Origin: Halopseudomonas pelagia
GTDB lineage: Bacteria > Pseudomonadota > Gammaproteobacteria > Pseudomonadales > Pseudomonadaceae
Assembly: GCF_009497895.1 (NCBI RefSeq)
Contig: NZ_CP033116.1
Span: forward strand, 3,720,001-3,784,000
Length of the DNA stretch: 64,000 bases
Direction of reading: 5' to 3'
Part shown: positions 56,875 through 64,000 of the stretch, piece by piece
How the letters are laid out: each line of letters starts with the position of its first letter
Numbering within the stretch: the stretch's first letter is position 1
Made by a program: the position numbers and the translations under genes
Notes under the pieces: model-generated
The model's input: the letters and a program-made list of their open reading frames with translations, nothing else
Told to the model about the DNA's origin: nothing
Database searches by the model: none

Positions 56875-58944
56875 ATGGGCACAGACTCAAGCGCAATCCG
56901 ACTACTGATCCTCGAAGATTCGCAGAACGACGCTGAGTACCTCGTCAGCCTACTGCGCAATGCCGGACATGCTACCCGTGCGCACCGAATTACCTCAGTG
57001 GAAGACCTTCAGGAATGCCTGCAGCAAACCTGGGATTTGTGCCTGGCTGTGCCAGAAACCAGCTTTATGAGCGCCACCGAAGCCTGTGAGCTGATAGCGC
57101 GGCAGTCCAGGGATATTCCCTTCATATTGCTAAGCCCGGAAGCGGGTGATCAGGAGCGTACCCTGGGCATGCGCTCTGGCATGCGTGATGTCATTCCCGA
57201 CTCCGCAGAAGCGCTATTGACCATCGTGGTCAAACGCGAACTGGCCAGCCTGGAGGCGCGTCGGCAACTGCGCATTGCAGAACAAAGCCTGCGTGAGGCT
57301 GAAAAGCGCTGCCAACTCTTGCTCGACAGCTCAGTTGATGCGATCGCCTATGTCCACGATGGCATGCATATTTACGCCAACCGATCCTATATCAGACTGT
57401 TTGGCTATGAGGATCCGGACGATCTCGCCGCCGAACCCATGGTGGGCTTGATCGCCAGCAAAGACCAAGCCGCTTTCAAGAACTTCCTGCGCAGCTACAG
57501 CGATCAGGGCGACAAGAACGAAATGCGCTGCAGCGGTATTGACATTGATGGCAAAGAATTCCCCGTCATGCTGACCTTCACCCCGGCCAGCTATGACGGA
57601 GAGCCATGCACCCAGGTCGTCATCCGCGTTGAAACGGCCAGTGCCGAGTTTGAAGAGAAGCTCAAGGTCATGGCCAGTCAGGACCTGGTCACAGGCTTGT
57701 ACAACCGCTCCTATTTTCAGGAGCAGTTGGGCAAAGTCAGCGAACAGGCAGTGCATCTGGGCCAAGCCAGCAGCCTGGTTTACCTGAGCATCGACAACTT
57801 CAACGGTGTACAGAGTGACGTGGGGATTGGCGGCTCTGATCTTATTCTCAGCGACCTTGCCCAGATGCTGCGTCAAGCGTTCCCGGAGAACACCCTGCTC
57901 GCCCGCTTCAGCGACGACGCCTGCAGCATTCTGCTGGCAGGCCAGGAGCCGGAAGCGGCTAATCCGATGTTGGACGATTTGCGCAAGAAAATCGAAGCCA
58001 CGCTCTTTGAAGCTAACGGCCGGACCGTCCAGATTACCGTCAGCATGGGCATATCTGCGATCAGCGAGACCAGCCCCAAGCCGGAAGAGGCCATCGACCG
58101 CGCCCACCGCCTTGCTGATCAAATCACCCAGGCGGGCGGTAACGCCATTCGCATATTCAATCCGCTTGAAGAACTGGCGCATCAGGCCAATCGCGGCAAC
58201 CTTATCGCACTGGTCAAGCACACGCTGGAAACCAACGGTTTTAAACTGCTGTTCCAGCCAGTAATCAGCCTCAGGGGCGACAATTCAGAGCACTATGAAA
58301 CCTATTTGCGGCTGATCAACAGTCAGGGGGAAGAAGTGCCTGCTGCCGATTTTTTACCCGCTGCACAGGAAGCCGGGCTGGCTGTAGAGATTGATCGCTG
58401 GGTGATTACTCAGGCAATCAAGATTCTGGCCAACCACCGCGTCAAGGGCACCGATACGCGCCTGCTGCTTAATCTGAGCGGTGCCAGCTTGCAGGATGCA
58501 GAACTGGTGCAATGGGTCGCTGGCCAGTTGAAAGAAAGTCGCTTGCCACCTGACAGCCTGATTTTTCAGTTCAACGATGCCGATGCCAACGCTTATATGA
58601 AGCAGGCCAAGACATTGACCGAATCGCTGCACAAACTGCACTGCAAGGTGTCGCTCAGCCACTTCGGTTGCGCTTTGAATCCCTATGCCGCGCTCAAGCA
58701 TCTGCATGTGGACTTTATCAAGATTGATGGCTCATTCAGCCGTGATCTTTCCGACGCGGAAGCGGTCAGCACGCTCAAGGGCATGGTCACCACCTTACAT
58801 GCTCAGGGCAAACTGACCATCGTGCCCTATGTCGACAGCGCGACCATGATGCCGACCTTATGGCAAGCCGGGGTCAACTACATCCAGGGGCATTATTTGC
58901 AGTCGCCCAGCGACAGCATGAACTACGACTTTTCCGCGGAATAA
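56875..58944 (+). CDS. fimX: c-di-GMP effector FimX
   Basis: FimX binds c-di-GMP and activates type IV pilus assembly and twitching at the cell pole. The 689-residue protein has the known order: receiver domain (about 1-125), PAS domain (about 140-260), GGDEF (about 265-425) and EAL (about 435-689). As in P. aeruginosa FimX, all are degenerate: the receiver has CLAVPETSF where the acceptor Asp should be, the GGDEF loop reads FSDDAC, and the EAL motif reads ETYL in HYETYLRLI. It should therefore be a sensor, not an enzyme. A GGAAG site precedes the ATG. The 138-base gap upstream shows no promoter that I can support. Confidence 0.93.
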   Translation: MGTDSSAIRLLILEDSQNDAEYLVSLLRNAGHATRAHRITSVEDLQECLQQTWDLCLAVPETSFMSATEACELIARQSRDIPFILLSPEAGDQERTLGMRSGMRDVIPDSAEALLTIVVKRELASLEARRQLRIAEQSLREAEKRCQLLLDSSVDAIAYVHDGMHIYANRSYIRLFGYEDPDDLAAEPMVGLIASKDQAAFKNFLRSYSDQGDKNEMRCSGIDIDGKEFPVMLTFTPASYDGEPCTQVVIRVETASAEFEEKLKVMASQDLVTGLYNRSYFQEQLGKVSEQAVHLGQASSLVYLSIDNFNGVQSDVGIGGSDLILSDLAQMLRQAFPENTLLARFSDDACSILLAGQEPEAANPMLDDLRKKIEATLFEANGRTVQITVSMGISAISETSPKPEEAIDRAHRLADQITQAGGNAIRIFNPLEELAHQANRGNLIALVKHTLETNGFKLLFQPVISLRGDNSEHYETYLRLINSQGEEVPAADFLPAAQEAGLAVEIDRWVITQAIKILANHRVKGTDTRLLLNLSGASLQDAELVQWVAGQLKESRLPPDSLIFQFNDADANAYMKQAKTLTESLHKLHCKVSLSHFGCALNPYAALKHLHVDFIKIDGSFSRDLSDAEAVSTLKGMVTTLHAQGKLTIVPYVDSATMMPTLWQAGVNYIQGHYLQSPSDSMNYDFSAE

Positions 58945-58952
58945 CCCTGCTG

Positions 58953-58987
58953 GCTCGGCAGAATGGGTGGCGGCCATTCTGCCGAGC
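58953..58987. terminator. Long hairpin between fimX and serB
   Basis: A perfect 14-base stem (58953-58966 with 58974-58987) has a seven-base loop. It lies in the 47-base gap between the convergent stops of fimX and serB. No T tract follows on either strand, so it may stabilise mRNA ends or act as a weak bidirectional terminator. Confidence 0.5.
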
Positions 58988-58991
58988 ACGT

Positions 58992-60203
58992 TCAGAAACC
59001 TTCGCGATCCCGAAACCCCAGCAGATAGAGAATGCCATCCAGGCCCAGAGTTGAGATGGCCTGTTTCGCCGACTGCTTCACCAATGGCTTGGCTCTGAAC
59101 GCCACGCCCAGCCCGGCGATTGACAACATCGGTAGATCATTGGCACCGTCACCAACGGCAATTGTCTGCTCCAGACTGATTCCCTCGCGCTCGGCCAGCT
59201 CACGCAGCAAATCTGCCTTGCGCTGCCCATCAACAATCGGTTCCAGCACTTCACCGGTGACCAGCCCATCCTTGACCGGCAACGCATTGGCATACACATA
59301 GTCGATACCCAGCCGTGCCTGCAATTGCTCGGCAAAATAACTGAAACCACCAGACAGAATAGCGGTTTTGTAACCCAGGCGTCTCAGCTGGCTGATCAGC
59401 GTTTCCGCCCCTTCGGTTAACCTCAGGGACGCCCCAATCTCTTCCAGCACCGATACCGGTAGCCCCTTCAGCAGCGCCATGCGCTCGCGAAAACTGGCTT
59501 TGAAGTCCAACTCACCGCGCATAGCGCGCTCGGTGATCTCTGAGACTTGCTCACCCACGCCTGCCGCCTTGGCCAGCTCGTCAATGACCTCTGCATCAAT
59601 CAAGGTCGAGTCCATGTCAAACACGACCAAACGGCGGTTGCGGCGAAAAATACTGTCTTGCTGGAAGGCAATATCCACATTCAGCTGCTGAGCGATGGTC
59701 AGAAATTCAGCGCGTAGCGTGCCCGGATCAGAGGGCTCCCCACGCACCGAAAATTCGATACAACCCTTGCCTTGATCAGCCGGCAGGCCCTCAGGAATAC
59801 GCCCGGACAGGCGGTCAATATGATCAATGTTCAAACCGTAGCGGGCTGTAATTTCGCTGACTTGGGCGATATGCTCCGCGGTTACCCGGCGGGCCAACAA
59901 GGTGACGATATGCCGTGGCTTGCCCTGCCCGGTTACCCAGCGACTGTATTCATCCGCGCTGACTGGCGTAAAGCGTACTTGTTGATCAAGCTCATACCCG
60001 CGGAACAGGACATCCTTGAGCACATCAGCCATCCCCGCCTCGCCGGCCATCTCGACCAGAATGCCGAAGGATAAGGTATCGTGAATAACCGCCTGACCGA
60101 TATCCAGAATATTCACTTCTGCTCTGGCCAGAATGCCTGTAATGGCCGCTGTCAAACCGGGCCGATCCGGGCCGGTGATGTTGATCAGAACAATTTCCTT
60201 CAA
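58992..60203 (-). CDS. serB: Phosphoserine phosphatase SerB
   Basis: SerB removes phosphate from phosphoserine in the last step of serine synthesis. The 403-residue protein begins with two ACT-like domains (EIVLINITGPDRPGLTAAI, RHIVTLLARRVTAEH). A haloacid dehalogenase phosphatase follows, with the nucleophile motif FDMDSTLIDAE, SGGFSYF and GDGANDLPML. A GTG at 60212 nearly overlaps the GGAG, whereas a TTG at 60203 is seven bases away and gives the typical N-terminus (M/L)KEIVLINITG, so I chose the TTG. It is divergent from the AhpA-like gene. Confidence 0.94.
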   Translation of the reverse strand: MKEIVLINITGPDRPGLTAAITGILARAEVNILDIGQAVIHDTLSFGILVEMAGEAGMADVLKDVLFRGYELDQQVRFTPVSADEYSRWVTGQGKPRHIVTLLARRVTAEHIAQVSEITARYGLNIDHIDRLSGRIPEGLPADQGKGCIEFSVRGEPSDPGTLRAEFLTIAQQLNVDIAFQQDSIFRRNRRLVVFDMDSTLIDAEVIDELAKAAGVGEQVSEITERAMRGELDFKASFRERMALLKGLPVSVLEEIGASLRLTEGAETLISQLRRLGYKTAILSGGFSYFAEQLQARLGIDYVYANALPVKDGLVTGEVLEPIVDGQRKADLLRELAEREGISLEQTIAVGDGANDLPMLSIAGLGVAFRAKPLVKQSAKQAISTLGLDGILYLLGFRDREGF

Positions 60204-60371
60204 AGGGGCCACTCCAATCTAGAGATGTGTGCGTTTGTGGTCGACTATTCTACCTGTTATTGCCCGGTCGCTCACAGATGCAGCCTTTTGCCCTCAGGTC
60301 GGAATGGCTATACTGCGAAGAGAATCTATTCATAGCCCGATTCTGCTCCATTCCACTGACCGAGTCCCACT

Positions 60372-62030
60372 TTGAACCCGACCCCTCCCCCCTCCGAAAA
60401 TCTGTTCCTGCGCAGTTATGGCGCCTGGCGCCAGCACAGCGTCAAGCTCACGGGCAAACTGCTGATGCTCTCCATACTACCGTTGGCGCTATTGGTGTTA
60501 TGGATGGGGATACTCGCTTTTGGCGAATTGAAACAAACCACCGCCCGCCAGGCGGACGCGATCGGTGAAGCTCTGGCGAGTCAAATCGCCGCTGCGGTAG
60601 CTGAACCGCTGGCCGCGGATGACCAATTGAGCCTGAATATCATGCTGGCACAGTGGCAGCAGAACCCGCTGGTGGCGCATACCCGGGTGTTCACCGCTGA
60701 AAACCGCATGATTGCAGAAGCCGGCGATCGCGTCAGCGCCACGCGTATGGCGCCTGGGCAAGGTCAGTTCAACGCTGCGGTGCGTATTCAGGATACATTG
60801 GCCGGTCAAGTGCAGCTTAGCCTGGCGTCCGAACCTTTTATGGCACCGGTCAACGGCATGTTGCGGCAACTGGCCTGGGCCGCCTTGCTGCTGGCACTCT
60901 GCGTGGGCTTTGTCGCCTGGCGCATGGCGGGAAATATGCGCCGGGTGCTGCAACAGCTGGGTGAATGGCAAGCTGATTCACCAGCCCCAGGCCAGCACAG
61001 ACGCGACGAACTGGGTGACCTGGCGCGACAATTGGGAAGACGCTACGAAGACCCCGCGCTGCAGGACGTAACCGCAGCGGAGTCGGACGGTATTGAGGCC
61101 GGTAGCCGCGATGCTGACGCATTGAGCGTGCCGGAGCCGCAGCTGGAGAACCCAACGTCCGTTGCGCAAACAACTGCGAGCGAGCCTGATCTGAATTTGG
61201 AGACGTCCGAATCGATCAATCCTGCAGAAGTGCGCCTGCCTGAAGAACTCGGCGCGCACCTGCTGACACCAGACCCCACGGACCAGTCTAGCCCTGCAGT
61301 CGCGGAGGAAGAGGGTCAGTCAGATACTGACAGCAAAGACGAGCAAGCCCGGGACGAGCTTGCTCCCACGCCGACCACGGCAACGCAAAAAGCCGTCGAT
61401 GCCGCGCACGCGGACGCAGCTCTCAAAGAAGAGACAGCAATAACACCTCCAGCCCCGCTGGAGACCACGGTTCTGGCCATTCGCCTGGGTAATCAGGAAG
61501 CTCTGCGACGGTTGCCCCGGCCACGCCTGATGGCACTGCTGGGCCGTTACCGCGAGCAGCTGGGTCGTGCTTGCGAGCTATATAACGGGCACCTTCAGAC
61601 CCTGCACGATGGCACCAGCCTAGTGGTGTTCCATGCGGGGGAGTGCCGCCAGGATGAGCTGACCCATGCTCTGTGTTGTGGGGAGTTGTTGCGCGTACTG
61701 GGCCATGATCTTCAGGTAGAAATCGCTGATACCGGCATCACCCTGCACTTGCACCTGGCACTCTGTCACGCGCCCAGTCTGCAGGATGTTCCTGCTGAAG
61801 ACCTGGCTCAGCAGCCAGCCTGCCAGACCCTGATAGAGCAGGTGCAATACAGCCGTAACCTGCTGCTGCTGGACTCGGGCCTAGCCACTAGCGATATGTT
61901 ACGTCAGCGCGCAGTAGTCAGGCGCCTGGCCAGCCAACCAGGGATCTACTGTATCGAACGCCTACAGGACCCCTACCAAGCGATGCTTGAGCAGCAGCTC
62001 AATCACTTTTACCAGCAGCGTCAGAGCTGA
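60372..62030 (+). CDS. AhpA/YtjB-like membrane protein with a cyclase-like C-terminus
   Basis: The 552-residue protein has an N-terminal membrane helix ([21 protein letters not shown]), a periplasmic domain of about 110 residues, and a second helix ([19 protein letters not shown]). About 200 low-complexity Glu/Asp/Thr/Pro-rich residues follow. The last ~190 residues resemble a degenerate class III nucleotidyl-cyclase fold: TVLAIRLGN, then [27 protein letters not shown] and [10 protein letters not shown]. The metal aspartates of true cyclases are not evident. The first half fits the AhpA/YtjB (SMP) family, which sits next to serB in E. coli. The start is TTG at 60372; no ATG occurs before residue 32. 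Confidence 0.75.
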   Translation: MNPTPPPSENLFLRSYGAWRQHSVKLTGKLLMLSILPLALLVLWMGILAFGELKQTTARQADAIGEALASQIAAAVAEPLAADDQLSLNIMLAQWQQNPLVAHTRVFTAENRMIAEAGDRVSATRMAPGQGQFNAAVRIQDTLAGQVQLSLASEPFMAPVNGMLRQLAWAALLLALCVGFVAWRMAGNMRRVLQQLGEWQADSPAPGQHRRDELGDLARQLGRRYEDPALQDVTAAESDGIEAGSRDADALSVPEPQLENPTSVAQTTASEPDLNLETSESINPAEVRLPEELGAHLLTPDPTDQSSPAVAEEEGQSDTDSKDEQARDELAPTPTTATQKAVDAAHADAALKEETAITPPAPLETTVLAIRLGNQEALRRLPRPRLMALLGRYREQLGRACELYNGHLQTLHDGTSLVVFHAGECRQDELTHALCCGELLRVLGHDLQVEIADTGITLHLHLALCHAPSLQDVPAEDLAQQPACQTLIEQVQYSRNLLLLDSGLATSDMLRQRAVVRRLASQPGIYCIERLQDPYQAMLEQQLNHFYQQRQS

Positions 62031-64000
62031 GTGCAACACTACGCCCGGCTTCAACACTGATCAGATCTACCTTCTGAAAGCCGCGTGGCAACTTGTTGCC
62101 ACGTCGGCCACGCTCACCCCGGTAGTGCTCCAGATCAGCCGGTTTGAGCGTTAGAGTGCGCTTACCAGCGGTCAGTACCAAGTTGGCATCAGCGGTCAGC
62201 AACGCCAGACCCAGCAAAAACTCCTCACGGGTTTTGACTCGAGCCGAGGGTAAAGAGAGTATTTTATTGCCTTTGCCTTTGGCCAACTGGGGCAGATCAG
62301 CTAGCGGAAACACCAACAGCCGCCCTTCGTTCGAGATCGCCACTACCAAATCCGTTTTCTGATCGCTGACCACCAATGGCGAAATGACTTTGCCGCCCTC
62401 AGGCAGACTTATCAGCGCTTTACCGTTCTTGTTCTTGGCAAGCAAATCGCTGCCCTGGACGACGAACCCGTAGCCTGCGTCGGAAGCCAGCAAATACATG
62501 GCCTGCTCGTCGGGCATCAGGATACTTTCGAAGCCAGCACCCGGCGGGGGACTGAGGCGACCGGTCAAGGGCTCGCCCTGACCACGCGCCGAAGGCAAGG
62601 TATGCGCCAGCAGCGAATAGCTGCGACCTGTCGAATCGATCACCACTACCTGCTGATTGGAGCGGCCACTTGCCTGTCCTTGAAAAGCATCACCCGCTTT
62701 GTATGCCAACGCACGACCATCTACATCATGACCCTTGGCGCAACGTATCCAACCTTTCTCCGAGAGCACGACGGTGACCGGCTCGGAGGGCAGTAGTTCG
62801 GTTTCGGACAGCGCACGTGCTTCGCTACGCTCGACCAAGGGCGATCGGCGATCATCACCGTAGGTTTCTGCATCGGCGATCAGCTCATCGCGCACCAGAT
62901 TGCGCAGCAGTTTTTCGCTACCCAGCACCGCTTGCAGCTTGTCGCGCTCCTCTTCCAGCAAGTCCTGTTCGGCGCGAATCTTCATCTCTTCGATGCGTGC
63001 CAACTGGCGCAGGCGCGTGTCGAGAATATAGTCTGCCTGCAGCTCGCTAAGGCCAAAACGCGACATCAACTCGGCCCGCGGATGCTCCTCGGTACGGATG
63101 ATATGAATCACTTCATCCAGGTTCAGCCAGGCAATCTGCAAACCTTCCAACAGGTGCAGGCGGGCCAACACCTTATCCAGCCGATACTGCAGGCGCCGCC
63201 GGACAGTCGAGATCCGAAAGCCCAGCCATTCGCTGATCAACCCGCGCAGATCCTTGACGGACGGACGGCCATCGGTACCGATCACGTTCATGTTGACCCG
63301 GTAACTGTGCTCCAACTCGGTAGTGGCGAACAGATGTTGCATCAGCTCTTCGGGATCAACCCGGTTGGAACGCGGCACTATAACGATGCGGGTCGGGTTT
63401 TCATGATCCGACTCATCTCGCAGGTCCGCCACCATTGGCAGTTTCTTGGCCTGCATCTGCGCGGCAATCTGCTCCAGCACCTTTGAGCCGGAGACCTGAT
63501 GTGGCAGCGCGGTAACGACGATGTCGCCCTCCTCGCGCACCCATACAGCGCGGCTGCGCACCGAGCCTTTACCGGTGGCGTACAGCTTCAACAGTTCACT
63601 GCGCGGAGTAATGATTTCCGCCTCGGTGGGGTAGTCCGGCCCCTGGATATGCTCCATCAGCTCATCCAGTCCAGCGCCTGGATCATCCAGCAAGCGCACA
63701 CAGGCCGCAGCCACTTCACGCAGGTTGTGCGGGGGAATATCGGTGGCCATGCCCACGGCTATACCCGTAGTGCCGTTCAGCAGAAGATTGGGCAGGCGCG
63801 CCGGCAGCACCATGGGTTCATCCATGGTGCCATCAAAGTTTGGCTGCCAGTCGACCGTACCCTGACCTACCTCGGCCAGCAGCACTTCGCTGTAACGGGC
63901 CAGGCGCGCCTCGGTATAACGCATGGCCGCAAAAGACTTGGGATCATCCGGCGCACCCCAGTTGCCCTGGCCGTCTACCAGGGGGTAGCGGTAGGAAAAC
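61999..64000 (-). CDS. parC: DNA topoisomerase IV subunit A (3' part only)
   Basis: ParC cuts and rejoins DNA to unlink daughter chromosomes after replication. About 667 codons are in the window; the gene continues past 64000, so the N-terminus (about 90 residues) is missing. The segment [20 protein letters not shown] with MRYTEARL carries the catalytic tyrosine; the MRY is internal and not a start. The tower, coiled-coil and C-terminal beta-pinwheel regions follow ([21 protein letters not shown]). The C-terminal end overlaps the convergent AhpA-like gene by 32 bases. The quinolone-resistance region is mostly outside the window. Confidence 0.95.
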   Translation of the reverse strand, partial: FSYRYPLVDGQGNWGAPDDPKSFAAMRYTEARLARYSEVLLAEVGQGTVDWQPNFDGTMDEPMVLPARLPNLLLNGTTGIAVGMATDIPPHNLREVAAACVRLLDDPGAGLDELMEHIQGPDYPTEAEIITPRSELLKLYATGKGSVRSRAVWVREEGDIVVTALPHQVSGSKVLEQIAAQMQAKKLPMVADLRDESDHENPTRIVIVPRSNRVDPEELMQHLFATTELEHSYRVNMNVIGTDGRPSVKDLRGLISEWLGFRISTVRRRLQYRLDKVLARLHLLEGLQIAWLNLDEVIHIIRTEEHPRAELMSRFGLSELQADYILDTRLRQLARIEEMKIRAEQDLLEEERDKLQAVLGSEKLLRNLVRDELIADAETYGDDRRSPLVERSEARALSETELLPSEPVTVVLSEKGWIRCAKGHDVDGRALAYKAGDAFQGQASGRSNQQVVVIDSTGRSYSLLAHTLPSARGQGEPLTGRLSPPPGAGFESILMPDEQAMYLLASDAGYGFVVQGSDLLAKNKNGKALISLPEGGKVISPLVVSDQKTDLVVAISNEGRLLVFPLADLPQLAKGKGNKILSLPSARVKTREEFLLGLALLTADANLVLTAGKRTLTLKPADLEHYRGERGRRGNKLPRGFQKVDLISVEAGRSVALSSDAAGKSD

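Noticed and set aside
63916..63924. parC start at the ATG of MRYTEARL
   Set aside because: This Met lies next to the catalytic tyrosine inside the protein, and the frame continues to the window edge with typical ParC sequence.

Overview
The window is a gene-dense chromosomal segment of a gammaproteobacterium of the Pseudomonas lineage. RetS and FimX are characteristic of pseudomonads, and RhdA carries the CQTHHR active-site loop known from Azotobacter. The rest is core housekeeping genes in an order much like that remembered for P. aeruginosa. The moderate GC content, judged by eye, and the EpmA/EpmB route for EF-P modification differ from textbook P. aeruginosa, so a marine or Halopseudomonas-like relative is plausible. 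That placement is inference; no search was run. No prophage, transposase, CRISPR array or secretion island was seen.

Layout. 1-3.6 kb: ppa, an outer-membrane beta-barrel-like protein behind a possible Fur box, cmoM, and a GAF-GGDEF protein. 3.6-5.6 kb: a SUI1/Nudix/DUF2333 cluster on the minus strand. 5.8-17.4 kb: dsbD, aroQ-accB-accC, prmA, a zinc-ribbon DUF3426 protein, dusB-fis, purH and purD, all on the plus strand. 17.5-20.3 kb: retS. 20.5-26.5 kb: ygiQ, dnaB, and the rplI/DUF2232/rpsR/rpsF ribosomal operon on the minus strand. 26.5-26.85 kb: a composite repeat region. 26.85-30.2 kb: rlmB-rnr, followed by tRNA-Leu(CAG). 30.6-43.8 kb: the minus-strand block purA-hisZ-yjeT-hflC-hflK-hflX-hfq-miaA-mutL-amiB-tsaE-nnr, the pseudomonad version of the classic Escherichia coli yjeF-to-rpsF supercluster. 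43.8-51.98 kb: queG, orn, rsgA, motAB, an HDOD-like protein, rhdA and psd. 52-54.8 kb: epmA, efp and epmB, the complete set for beta-lysylation of EF-P. 54.9-64 kb: an atypical PilZ-like protein, fimX, serB, an AhpA/YtjB-like membrane protein, and the 3' part of parC, which runs off the window.

How the genes work together. Translation is the main theme: three ribosomal proteins, EF-P with its modifiers, RsgA, PrmA, and several RNA modification enzymes (CmoM, DusB, RlmB, MiaA, TsaE, QueG). RNA turnover (RNase R, oligoribonuclease, Hfq) and purine synthesis (PurH, PurD, PurA) are interleaved with it. Signalling is the second theme: RetS, FimX, a GAF-GGDEF protein, a PilZ-like protein and an HDOD-like protein all belong to surface-lifestyle or c-di-GMP control, and MotAB and Orn (which degrades pGpG) are neighbours.

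No clearly new multi-gene system was found. The most unusual items are: a family of heptamer-built inverted repeats at two loci, one touching the promoter of the rpsF operon; a possible 47-residue small protein whose ribosome-binding site lies in a hairpin, between retS and ygiQ; and the EpmAB-type EF-P cluster in a pseudomonad setting.
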